Shown here: in pieces, positions 40,509-48,635 of the stretch
Layout: the number at the start of each line of letters is the position of its first letter
How positions within the stretch are numbered: position 1 is the first letter of the stretch
DNA from: an uncultured Actinomycetes bacterium
GTDB lineage: Bacteria > Actinomycetota > Thermoleophilia > Solirubrobacterales > Solirubrobacteraceae
DNA: 64,000 nt
Reading direction: 5' to 3'
NCBI GenBank assembly: GCA_937888775.1
Contig: CALAQT010000035.1
Location: 1 to 64,000 of the forward strand
The notes under the pieces: generated by a model
What the model was told of the DNA's origin: nothing
The model's database searches: none
The model's input: the letters and a program-made list of their open reading frames with translations, nothing else
Made by a program: the position numbers and the translations under genes

Positions 40509-41531
40509 ATGTCCAGCACAAGCAACCAAGCTAGGCTGTCGCGCGCGACAATGGTCGACGTGGCGCGCGACGCGGGCGTGAGCCTCAAGACCGTCTCGCG
40601 CGTGGTCAACGGCGAGCCGGGGGTCAAGCCAGCGACCATCGAGAAGGTGCTGAAAGCCTCGACCACATTGCGCTACGAGCGCAATGATCTCGCCGCCAGC
40701 CTCCGCCACGGCCTCAGGTCTTACACCCTCGGCCTTGTGATCGAGGACGTCGCCAACCCGTTCTACTCGGTGATCGCGCAAGCCGTCGAGGAGAGCGCCC
40801 GCGAGCGAGCGAGCCTCCTGATCACGGGATCTGCGCGAGAGGATCCTGGCCGCGAGCGCAAGCTTGTAACCGCGCTAATGCGCCGCCGCGTGGATGCGCT
40901 CTTGGTCGTACCAGCCGGTCTGGACCATCGCTACATCGCCGATGCCGGCTTCGACACCAGGACTGTGTTCCTCGACCGCCCGCCCGCCAAGACCAAGGCA
41001 GACACGGTTCTGGTCGACAACGCGGCCGGCGCAAAGCGCGCCGTCGCGCACCTGCTCGCTCAAGGCCACACCCGGATCGCGTTTGTCGGCGACGACCTGC
41101 GCCTCTACACCGCCCGCGAGCGGCTCGCGGGCTACCGGCGTGCCCTCAACGGGGCCGGCCTCGCGGCGAATCCAGAGCTCATCTCGGTGGGCAGCAGCAC
41201 GTCGGGCTCGGCCAGGCTTGCCGTGGCCGAACTGACGGCGCTCCCGCGCGAACAGCGCCCGACGGCAATCTTCACCGCAAACAACCGTTGCACCGTCGGC
41301 GCGCTCCACGCGCTTGGAGACCGCCGCAGGCGGATCGCCCTAGTCGGCTTCGACGACTTCGAGCTTGCGGATCTGCTCGCGGTCACGGTCGTCCGCACGG
41401 ATCCGTACCAGATCGGACGGGTCGGCGCAGAGCTCGCCTTCGGCCGCATCGACGGAGACCATCGCAAGCCGCGACGCGTGGTCCTTCCCACGGCGCTCAT
41501 CCAGCGAGGATCCGGCGAGATCCCGGGCTGA
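40509..41531 (+). CDS. LacI-family transcriptional repressor
   Basis: 340 residues from ATG 40509. The N-terminal helix-turn-helix and hinge are standard (MVDVARDAGVSLKTVSRVVN, GEPGVKPATIEKVLKAS). The sugar-binding body follows (TLGLVIEDVANPFYSVIAQA, VDALLVVPAGLDH, RIAFVGDDLRLYTARERLAG, IALVGFDDFELADLLAVTVV). The effector is likely the sugar imported by the divergent ABC system. The palindromes in the 150-bp gap are its probable sites, giving control of both directions. Confidence 0.93.
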   Translation: MSSTSNQARLSRATMVDVARDAGVSLKTVSRVVNGEPGVKPATIEKVLKASTTLRYERNDLAASLRHGLRSYTLGLVIEDVANPFYSVIAQAVEESARERASLLITGSAREDPGRERKLVTALMRRRVDALLVVPAGLDHRYIADAGFDTRTVFLDRPPAKTKADTVLVDNAAGAKRAVAHLLAQGHTRIAFVGDDLRLYTARERLAGYRRALNGAGLAANPELISVGSSTSGSARLAVAELTALPREQRPTAIFTANNRCTVGALHALGDRRRRIALVGFDDFELADLLAVTVVRTDPYQIGRVGAELAFGRIDGDHRKPRRVVLPTALIQRGSGEIPG

Positions 41532-41754
41532 GCGACACACCGGACACCGCACGTTATCGCGGCGTCCTCGCCAAGCTGCGTGCAGGAAGCGGCCGGACGC
41601 GTGGCTGTTCCAGTTCCTGACCTGGCTCAACACGCGGTCAGGTAAACGAGGTCCCCCTCGCGGCTTGCCGACCGGCTCGCGTTCGCCACCTGCGATCGTC
41701 TGGACGAGCTCCATTCGGGTCGACGGGCGCCTCCCAGCCGAGCGGGCCGCTCGC

Positions 41755-41970
41755 TCACCGTTTCGCTCGATCGCGATGAGCGAGCCGCGCCGGCGACTCG
41801 GTATGCAACAACGCCATGGCTCTCACGAGGACGCCACCGACGGTCGGTCGGCTGCGCGCGCGAGACAGCCGTTCCAGGCACCATCCACACGTATCAGGAC
41901 CGGCCCAGACAACGACAGCTGGCAGACGACATCCACAGCGGGTGCAGCGCGATTGGGCTCGCGTGACCAT
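41755..41970 (-). CDS. Small zinc-ribbon protein
   Basis: 71 residues from ATG 41970 with a GGAGAGGTGG ribosome site. CTRCGCRLPAVVVWAGPDTC then GWC gives two CxxC pairs about 14 residues apart, a zinc-ribbon knuckle. The rest is basic. A related N-terminus (MVARARIRCPVC) occurs in the gene at 42571, so this looks like one of a duplicated pair. Function unknown. Confidence 0.5.
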   Translation of the reverse strand: MVTRAQSRCTRCGCRLPAVVVWAGPDTCGWCLERLSRARSRPTVGGVLVRAMALLHTESPARLAHRDRAKR

Positions 41971-42042
41971 CCACCTCTCCACAGAGGTTAGTTCAGTCCG
42001 ACGAGCCGACCCGGATCTAATCGACCCAGCGCGCACCCATCA

Positions 42043-42417
42043 TCAGTAAGAAGCCGCCACCGCCACCCCTCCCGGGGCACACCAGCACCGACCGGACTGT
42101 AGCGCTTCTCCCAACCACGTCAACACCGACTGGACAGATGTACACGCCATTGAGTATCGACGTGAGACGTCGGTGTCGTCGTGGGCCTTGGCGTCGATCC
42201 TGGCCGTGGACACACCGGCCGGCAGCAACATCGAGCGCGAGAAGAAGCCGTATCGGCGCTCGCGTCGCACATCGTCCTCGTCCTCTTCCTCTGTGCTGTC
42301 CGAGTGCTCGCCCCAGACGACGGGGCCGTCATCCTCTCCCTCGATCTTGATCTCCTTGGGCTTGATTGATGACTTCTTGGTGTAGGCCGGCGTAATCGGT
42401 TGGCGGTGCTCTAGCAC
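42043..42417 (-). pseudogene. Hsp20/alpha-crystallin remnant
   Basis: Residues 17-85 of this frame (42369-42163) follow the alpha-crystallin domain: IKPKEIKIEGEDDGPVVWGE, then DVRRERRYGFFSRSMLLPAG and VSTARIDAKAHDD. The intact Hsp20 at 54117 has the same order, but here ILTVSGEH has become PVVWGEHSDSTEEEDED, and the last strands with the IxI-type tail are lost. The first 16 residues come from the frame of the neighbouring zinc-ribbon gene. Confidence 0.7.
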
Positions 42418-42418
42418 G

Positions 42419-42571
42419 TCAGCGTCGACCTCGCGCAGGATTCGGCGGGCGTCGGCGGGCGGTGTGCAGCAGCCGCCGGCGGCTCGAGCAGGACTTGCCC
42501 GCCGCCCACAGCTCGGTTAGCGGCATGGCGGTTCGGCAGACGGGGCAGCGGATTCGGGCTCGTGCGACCAT
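42419..42571 (-). CDS. Truncated zinc-ribbon-like small protein
   Basis: 50 residues from ATG 42571, preceded by GGAGGG. It starts MVARARIRCPVCRTAMPLTE with one CxxC, but the second pair seen in the related 41970 gene is lost because the frame shifts near 42485. In the other frame the expected cysteines and a helix (ADARRILREVDADVLEHRQP) continue into the Hsp20 remnant. Probably a broken copy. Confidence 0.4.
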   Translation of the reverse strand: MVARARIRCPVCRTAMPLTELWAAGKSCSSRRRLLHTARRRPPNPARGRR

Positions 42572-42813
42572 CGGGCCCTCCTTGTGTGGCTCAGTCAGAC
42601 GAGTCGCCCGAGTCCCTTGGATCCGGCGCGCCCCCATCGTCTAGAGGTGACGTAGACGCCACCCCCAAGGAGCGCACCACCGCCGGCGGGAAGGATAGCG
42701 TCCAAATCCAGGCCGATCAATCAGACCGCCAGTTCTCGCGCTGGTAACGCCAGGACGCGGTTGCCCAGGTTACACGGAGGCGAAACGAGAATCGCAAGGT
42801 CGGCGTGACGTTC

Positions 42814-43176
42814 TCAGCTCGCGGGCTCGGGTTCGCGCTCGATCGAGATCACGGTGCGCCCGCCGTCCTGGCCGTCGACCGCGATCGTCATCGGCGCCAG
42901 CAGCGTGTAACTGTCGACCTCGATCCTTGCGGGGTGGTCGACGAGGTGGCGCAGAACGCTCGGCGGGCGCGGCCCGCCGCGTGCGGCCGCCACCTCGAAC
43001 ACATCGTCGCGGTGATCGTAGGTCAGCGCCTGTAGCGCCAGGCTGTCGGCCTGGATTGCGGGCGGTCCAAGCGCCGAATTGATCTTGATCGAGACCTGCG
43101 CGTTGAAAAGCTCCTTGCTCACGGCCTCGAGGTACTCAGACCAGGCCTCGTGTACGAGCTCGCGTGTGGCTGGCAT
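42814..43176 (-). CDS. DUF5335 family protein
   Basis: 120 residues from ATG 43176 with GAGGAG upstream. MPATRELVHEAWSEYLEAVS, LQALTYDHRDDVFEVAAARG and LRHLVDHPARIEVDS are the conserved blocks of this small actinobacterial/proteobacterial family. No catalytic residues are known to me. It is cytosolic and sits immediately downstream of the (frameshifted) hydrolase on the same strand. Confidence 0.75.
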   Translation of the reverse strand: MPATRELVHEAWSEYLEAVSKELFNAQVSIKINSALGPPAIQADSLALQALTYDHRDDVFEVAAARGGPRPPSVLRHLVDHPARIEVDSYTLLAPMTIAVDGQDGGRTVISIEREPEPAS

Positions 43177-43197
43177 GTCGTGCTCCTCTCGCAATCG

Positions 43198-44132
43198 TCA
43201 GGCCGCGCCAGCCGAGGGCTGCGCGAGGTGTGCGGTTTGTGGGCGGGCGGCGGCGACCGCATGCCCGATCAGGTCGATCAGGTCATCCAAGCGCTCACGC
43301 AGCGGGTGGTGTCCCATGCCCGGCCACACCAGGATGCGTGCCTGCGGCAGCGCCGCGCGGACCCCTGCGCGATGAGATACCGGGACAAGTCGATCGCGAT
43401 CGCCCCAGACCGCGAACACGGGCCCGCCGTAGCCGACGCGCCGGCGATGAAACGCCTCACGGCAGCGACCTGCGGCTACCACCGCTCGCGTGCCCTCGCG
43501 CGCGCCGGCCGCCAGCCCGGCGGCGCGCGCTGTTATGCGCTCGACGAGCTCGGGCTCGGGTGCTGCGCCATTGGTGACCATCGTCAGGTAGCCCGCGGTA
43601 ACCGCGAGCCGGCTTGAGAGGGCGATCGGTAGCGCCGCCCGAACGAGATCTCGAACGCCCGGACAGACACCGCCTCGGCGAGATGGAGGCGACCAAAGCC
43701 GGCGGGCGCGAGCAGCACGAGCGCAGCGACCTGTGCGGGCATCAACTCGGCCAACGCCGTCGCGACCGCCCCTCCCAGAGAATGCCCAACAAGCGTGAAA
43801 CGCTCCACACCGAGCATCGCAAGACCCTCCGCGACATCACGTGCATAGCCCGCGATCGACCCAAGATGCGGGAGATCGGAGTGGCCGAAGCCGGGCAGAT
43901 CAAAGGCGATCCGAGTGCATGACATTTCATCGCACAACCGGGTCCAGCCCTCAGAGCAATCCAGTAGGCCGTGCAGCAGCACCAGCGTCTCGTGACCGGT
44001 GCCCGGCCAGCGTCGAGTGCACAGCATGCGCCCATCACTGAGCCGCAAAGACTCCACGACGACCACGCGCGACTCGACCGGGCATCCCGCCGAGCCGGAG
44101 CGAATCGCTGCTGCGGACGGGGAGCGAATCAT
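43198..44132 (-). pseudogene. Alpha/beta hydrolase, one frameshift
   Basis: The first frame (44132-43584) has the core LVLLHGLLDCSEGWTRLCDE, DLPGFGHSDLP and the nucleophile GHSLGGAVATAL. A single base shift near 43660 moves the rest to the frame 43198-43581, with FAVWGDRDRLVPVSH (catalytic Asp) and GMGHHPLRE (catalytic His). Repaired, it is a normal 300-residue hydrolase with a full triad. The start is uncertain; the region before VESLRLSDGRMLC is not conserved-looking. One clean indel means sequencing error is possible. Confidence 0.75.
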
Positions 44133-44448
44133 CTCAGAACTTCTATAGAGGTGGCGAGCAGCCGACCAGAGCGGTTAGCACTGCATCGACCCGGGAATGT
44201 TCGCGTCACACGTCCGGGCGGCCACGCACCCCGGCCACGTGGTTCCTACTGCCGCATACGCCGGCCAGCCCACCGTGTTCGGGGTCAGGTTTCCGGTGGC
44301 TGTAGCCTTCGCACGGCTTGAGTCCAGCGTCAACTCTCCGGATCACCGCTACATGACCGAGACCTATGAAGCAGCTTCGAGCGCAAGCGGGCCGGAGGAG
44401 TTAGGGTCTGTGCAACTAGCTCGTTCAACGCAGCTTGGAGGATCGCGA

Positions 44449-44898
44449 ATGGGACATTTGGGCGGCAGCGCCAGCGTGGAGATCGACGCCCCGCTTGAGG
44501 ACGTGTGGGCGGTGGTCCAGGACGTGTTGGCAGCACCGGAGTGGCAGGGGGGCCTTGACAAGATGACCTCGCTCGAGCGCGACGCAGACGGTCGCCCGAC
44601 GCTGGTCGAGACCGAGAATGACATCAAGGTCAGGCGGGTCAAGGCGCGCGTCCGCTTCAGCTACGAGGGGCCGACGCTTCTTGCCTGGACACAGGAGAAA
44701 GGCGACATGAAGTCGGTCGACGGTGCCTGGGAGCTTGAGGATCTCAGCGACGGGCGCACGCGCGCCACCTACCGGCTCGACGCGGATCCCGGACGCGTGC
44801 TGGGACTGGTCATTCGAGGGCCGGTGGAGGCGGCGACACGAGCGATCTTTGTCAACGGTCGCCCCGGCGAGCTCAAGCGGCGCGTCGAGGGTGGCTGA
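44449..44898 (+). CDS. SRPBCC (START-like) family protein
   Basis: 149 residues from ATG 44449 with GGAGG upstream; the frame is open 84 codons earlier but without conserved text. It begins SASVEIDAPLEDVWAVVQDV, the usual opening strand and helix, and continues RVRFSYEGPTLLAWTQEKGD and SVDGAWELEDLSDGRTRATY, ending in a long C-terminal helix. SRPBCC proteins hold hydrophobic ligands in a deep cavity; the ligand is unknown. It is divergent from the hydrolase across a 316-bp gap that shows no other feature. Confidence 0.85.
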   Translation: MGHLGGSASVEIDAPLEDVWAVVQDVLAAPEWQGGLDKMTSLERDADGRPTLVETENDIKVRRVKARVRFSYEGPTLLAWTQEKGDMKSVDGAWELEDLSDGRTRATYRLDADPGRVLGLVIRGPVEAATRAIFVNGRPGELKRRVEGG

Positions 44899-44955
44899 GC
44901 GCGCCCCCGACCTGCTCGCCAGTCGTCAGCGTGAGGACCTTAAGTGTCCCCGCTC

Positions 44956-45375
44956 TCAGCTGGCCCACGGGCCAACGCCGCCCACGCGCCCTACGGTGAT
45001 GTGGGTTATATAGCCCGGCGGCGGGTTGTCCATCGGCGGGAACTTGACCTCCGGCCCGAGATAGATGCGGGCCAACTGTGCCAGCAGCTCAGGGGCCCCT
45101 CCTTCGGTGATGCGAGCGCGACCATGGACGACGAGGTACTCGTCCAGGCCGATCTCGTTGCGGGTGCCAGCTTCAACCGACAGGGCAACCCTGGGATCTC
45201 TGCGCATGTTGCGGATCTTGCGGTGCTCAGGTAGGTGGGCAGCGACGATCTCGTCGCCGTCGAGGCCAACCCACACGATCGATACCTGTGGGCGACCATC
45301 AGGCTCGAGCGTGACCAAGTGCGCCAGCCCGCGACCTTCGAGCACGGCGCGAGCGGACTCAGGAAGCTTGAGCAC
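44956..45375 (-). CDS. PPOX-class flavin/F420-dependent oxidoreductase
   Basis: 139 residues from ATG 45375. Split-barrel signatures: LAHLVTLEPDGRPQVSIVWV, HRKIRNMRRDPRVALSVEAG and EYLVVHGRARITEGG, ending in YITHITVGRVGGVGPW. Such proteins are homodimers binding FMN or F420; actinobacterial members of this length (PPOX class F420-dependent) reduce unknown substrates. The gene has its own position, convergent with the SRPBCC gene. Confidence 0.88.
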   Translation of the reverse strand: MLKLPESARAVLEGRGLAHLVTLEPDGRPQVSIVWVGLDGDEIVAAHLPEHRKIRNMRRDPRVALSVEAGTRNEIGLDEYLVVHGRARITEGGAPELLAQLARIYLGPEVKFPPMDNPPPGYITHITVGRVGGVGPWAS

Positions 45376-45496
45376 GCCGAGACACTAGCATCGCCACGAC
45401 TGCCCTTCAGGTGTCCGCGATGTGGCTCAGCAGGACGAGCGCCTCGTGGGAGAGCGCTCGTTCGCGGGTGTCGAGCTCGCGCTCGAATAGGTTCTA

Positions 45497-46348
45497 CTAG
45501 CTGTCGAGGCGGGAGAGGAACGCTTCGAGCGCAGCGGCGAACACGTCGTTGTCGTCGCCGGCGACCATGTGGCCCGCGGCCTTGACGTCGACGCTTTCGG
45601 TGTGCGGGATCAACCGCAGCATGTCGGCCAGACCCGCGTCGCTCACGATGTCGGACTGAGATCCGCGCACGATCAGCGTCGGGATGGTCAGATGCGAAGC
45701 GGCGAGGCGCAGGCGCTCGGGGTTGATGCGCCGTTGAGGCTCGTCGTCGATGCGCATGAACGCCGGATCCCAGTGCCAATACCAGCGGCCGTCGGAACGG
45801 CGCCGCACGTTCTTGCGCAAGCCCGCGAGGTTGCGAGTACGCCGACGGACGGGGTTGTAGGCCGCGATCGCGTCGGCAACCTCCTCCAGCGAAGAGAAGC
45901 CCTCGGAATGCGCAGTCATGAACTCCCGGATGCGGACCACGCCCTCGCGCTCCACGCGAACAACGACATCGACGAGCACCAGACCCCGGGCCAGGCCCGG
46001 ATGCTCACCGGCCGCGATCAGGGAGGTGATTCCGCCCAGCGAGGCGCCGACCAGAACCGGTGGCCGATCCAGCGTGGACACATAGCCGACCAGGTCGGCG
46101 ACGAAGCCATCAAGCGTGTAATCCTGCGCCGGGTGCCATCCGCTGTCGCCGTGCCCGCGCGCGTCGAGCGCGACGGCGATCCTTCCGTTCGCGGCCAGCC
46201 GCTCCGCGGTACGCCGCCATGGATGGCGAGTCTGGCCTCCGCCGTGCAGTAGCACGACGACGTCTCCGTGGCCGTCCGCGCCCCAAAGCTCTCCGGCCAG
46301 TCGGACGCCATCACCTTCGTAGTGAAACGGGGTCGCGGCCGGCGTCAT
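45497..46348 (-). CDS. Alpha/beta hydrolase
   Basis: 283 residues from ATG 46348, full length. VVVLLHGGGQTRHPWRRTAE (oxyanion HGGG), ALDARGHGDSGWHPAQDY, the nucleophile GASLGGITSLIAA, LIVRGSQSDIVSDAGLADML with the acidic residue, and AAGHMVAGDDNDVFAAALEA with the His. This layout resembles peroxidase-like or esterase hydrolases of the epoxide-hydrolase branch. No signal peptide. Substrate unknown. Confidence 0.9.
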   Translation of the reverse strand: MTPAATPFHYEGDGVRLAGELWGADGHGDVVVLLHGGGQTRHPWRRTAERLAANGRIAVALDARGHGDSGWHPAQDYTLDGFVADLVGYVSTLDRPPVLVGASLGGITSLIAAGEHPGLARGLVLVDVVVRVEREGVVRIREFMTAHSEGFSSLEEVADAIAAYNPVRRRTRNLAGLRKNVRRRSDGRWYWHWDPAFMRIDDEPQRRINPERLRLAASHLTIPTLIVRGSQSDIVSDAGLADMLRLIPHTESVDVKAAGHMVAGDDNDVFAAALEAFLSRLDS

Positions 46349-46392
46349 GTCTTTGAAACGCTATCGGCTATACGGAGAGCGTAGGGGCGGGC

Positions 46393-46700
46393 AATCTGAT
46401 GACGGTCCACTTGCTCGCCGGGCGCTGGCAGGAAGCGGAGCGGTTGGCCGCCGAACTGCTCGACGACAACGAGACGCGTGCCGGCGCCGCGTATGCCAAC
46501 TACCCGATGGTGATTCTGCACGTCCTACGGGGCCAGCCGGAAGACGCCCGCGAGGAGCGAGGAGCGAGGCAGCGATGCCGCGGAGCGGCTTGACGAGGCA
46601 ACCACGACGCTGACGTCGCTCGGTGCGGCGCCAGCACTGGCCCGCTCGCAAGAGCTCAGCCGCTCACTAGGCCATTGCCTCCTAGCGAGGTCGCACTAGC
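46393..46700 (+). pseudogene. Fragment of an AAA/TPR (adenylate-cyclase-type) regulator
   Basis: MTVHLLAGRWQEAERLAAEL, then RAGAAYANYPMVILHVLRGQ, reads like a TPR-like C-terminal segment of large AAA-ATPase regulators. A second frame (about 46575-46690) continues RLDEATTTLTSLGAAPALAR. Neither the ATPase nor the catalytic domain is present. Confidence 0.45.
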
Positions 46701-46715
46701 AGCGATTCGGCCGCC

Positions 46716-47609
46716 CTACGTTGAGGTCGGGACAGCGGCTTCGTGCTCGCTGTCGGGCTCCACTGACTGGTCGGCAGCCGCGGCTCGCGGGAGCACCAGC
46801 AGTGGACAGCGCGCGGAATGAGCGAGTCGTTGCGATGTGCTGCCGTGAATCATTCGGTCGAGCGGACCGTAGCCGCGTGAGCCGACGATCAGTAGGTCGA
46901 CTGAGGCTCCGTACAGCGCCAACTCCTCGGCCGGGTCGCCGTAGGCCGCGTGAGGCTCGACATCGCCAAGCGCGGCGAGGCGCTCGCGGGCCTTCTCGAC
47001 CTCGGCTTCGAGCGTCTGCTGGCTGGGGTGACGCGCATCGGCGAAAGCGGGGGGCGGGAGCGACACGGCCTGGAACGCGGAAACCCGCGCACCGTGCTGG
47101 GCGGCGAGCCCTCTGGCGACCGTGAGAGCGTGTTGGCTCTCAGGAGAGCCGTCGTAACCGACGCCAATCTCGGCCAAGATCGAGGCACGCTCGGCGTAGC
47201 CGCTCGGGGCGATCGCCACCGCGCAGGGCGCCGCGTTCAGCGCGGCGCGCATATCGTCGCCCTGAAACACACGCCCGAGCAGCCCGCGGCGCGAGGAACC
47301 GACAATGATCAGATCGGCGCCCAGCCGTTCAGCGAGTTCGTGCAGCCCGCGGCCGACGAAATACGACGCAACAAGGTGGAGCTTCGCGTCGAGCCCTGAT
47401 TCTGAGCGCGCGGCTTCCAGCAGCTCGCGCGAGTGCTCACGCTCGCCCGCCTGGAACACCCCGGGCGATCCACGCGCGGGAAGCAGACTCTCGATGAAGA
47501 CGTGGGCCAGCCCGATCTCGCTCGCATCGCCCGCGAGCTCTCGCGCCAGTGCGAGCGCGTCGCGTCCGCCCGAGAGTCCATCGATTCCTACGATTACCTT
47601 GGCAAACAT
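46716..47609 (-). CDS. Universal stress protein, two Usp domains
   Basis: 297 residues from ATG 47609 with a GAGGAG site. Domain 1 (about 1-140) begins FAKVIVGIDGLSGGRDALAL and has the ATP-type loop IIVGSSRRGLLGRVFQGDDM. Domain 2 (about 150-280) begins IGVGYDGSPESQHALTVARG and has the loop LIVGSRGYGPLDRMIHGSTS followed by CPLLVLPRA. Both have the G-2x-G-9x-G(S/T) pattern for ATP binding. Such tandem Usp proteins are common dormancy/stress proteins in Actinobacteria. It stands alone next to the two-repeat protein, which is transcribed in the same direction. Confidence 0.93.
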   Translation of the reverse strand: MFAKVIVGIDGLSGGRDALALARELAGDASEIGLAHVFIESLLPARGSPGVFQAGEREHSRELLEAARSESGLDAKLHLVASYFVGRGLHELAERLGADLIIVGSSRRGLLGRVFQGDDMRAALNAAPCAVAIAPSGYAERASILAEIGVGYDGSPESQHALTVARGLAAQHGARVSAFQAVSLPPPAFADARHPSQQTLEAEVEKARERLAALGDVEPHAAYGDPAEELALYGASVDLLIVGSRGYGPLDRMIHGSTSQRLAHSARCPLLVLPRAAAADQSVEPDSEHEAAVPTST

Positions 47610-47748
47610 GACGAATTCTCCTCGGAGCTTGTGAGTCCCACCTCCGACAGCGTCCTCGCTAACGGTCATGGTCACATCCGTGGAACGCCCCCACAGAACT
47701 CAGTGCAACTCCGTTCCGCTCGTGCTCAGAGCCTGGGTCCCGTCAGGC

Positions 47749-48189
47749 TCAATCGAGTCGCTCCGCGCGTGGGGCAGCATGACTTTGGGCCGCATGTACC
47801 AATTTAGGGATCTGATCGTAAAGGCGCATCCGCATGTCGGTGTGCAGGTCTGGGTCCACGAGCATCGCCTTGAGCAGCCTCGCCAGGTGCGGGTCGTCAT
47901 CGATCAGCGACGGCTCGGGCGTCGCATCGCCATGCACTTCTCGTGTCCCGGCGCCACCGACTTCCTGTACTGCAGCGCCATATGCGGTCCCATGGGTGTC
48001 CCGCAGCAGTTCCGTGATCTCTCTGCTGAGGCGCATGCGCAGATCAGTATGCAAGTTTGGGTCCACGAGCACCGCTGTGACGAGGTCCACCAGCTTCGTG
48101 TCCCCGCTCTCGAGTCCCCGGGCCTCCTTGTCGTCGATGCTGCTCACCGCGCGCACGGGCTCCCCAGTGGTGGTCGACTTTGCGCCCAT
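47749..48189 (-). CDS. Unknown protein with two VDPxLHTDxRMRL repeats
   Basis: 146 residues from ATG 48189, with AAGAAGG upstream. It has two similar segments, residues 34-62 (LVTAVLVDPNLHTDLRMRLS) and 103-131 (LLKAMLVDPDLHTDMRMRLY), each a predicted helix-turn-helix pair, joined by a polar linker rich in Gly/Thr/Glu. The DNA of the two units is also clearly alike, so this is a duplication within the gene. No signal peptide or membrane helix; charge is balanced. I recognise no family. The opposite strand is also open, but its codons are less protein-like. Proximity to UspA hints at a stress-related or acidic scaffold role; this is only a guess. Confidence 0.6.
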   Translation of the reverse strand: MGAKSTTTGEPVRAVSSIDDKEARGLESGDTKLVDLVTAVLVDPNLHTDLRMRLSREITELLRDTHGTAYGAAVQEVGGAGTREVHGDATPEPSLIDDDPHLARLLKAMLVDPDLHTDMRMRLYDQIPKLVHAAQSHAAPRAERLD

Positions 48190-48238
48190 GTGAGCCTTCT
48201 TCCTGATCGTGATCGACTCGGGTCGGCAGGAACTCGGG

Positions 48239-48268
48239 CCGCCAGCGCACGTACCGCCAGCGCACGTA
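48239..48268. repeat. Tandem 15-bp direct repeat
   Basis: CCGCCAGCGCACGTA occurs twice back to back. It lies in the 446-bp gap between the two-repeat protein and PEP synthase and could be a regulator site for either. Confidence 0.6.
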
Positions 48269-48635
48269 TGTAGCCCTTTGAGGATAAGTGTGCAGCGATC
48301 CGCGCGCATCGGGATTACCCCCCTCACTTCCGGTCCGTATGAGCTACCGAACACAGTTGGCGAAGATCGCCGGCAGCACCGTGTTTGTTGGAAGGCCGCA
48401 AAGAGTGTTCGGGTCTGTACCGATGACTATGCGGCCACTGATGTCAGGCTTACCTTGCCATGCCGGCCGTGATGCCTTGTTGCAGACAGGAGTTCGATCC
48501 GAAGCTGACACGCCCCTCCGGATCGCCTAAACGCGACGGCGGAACGACCGGTCGCGGCCGGCGGGCCGTAAGTCCCAACGTAAACCTCCCAGCGCAGCAA
48601 GCTCCTGCGCCCGACGAACTAAAGAGAGAGCAGCC

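Noticed and set aside
47668..48273. Plus-strand 201-codon frame opposite the two-repeat protein
   Set aside because: Also shows the duplication, but has poorer codon use and no ribosome site; the minus-strand start has a plausible one.
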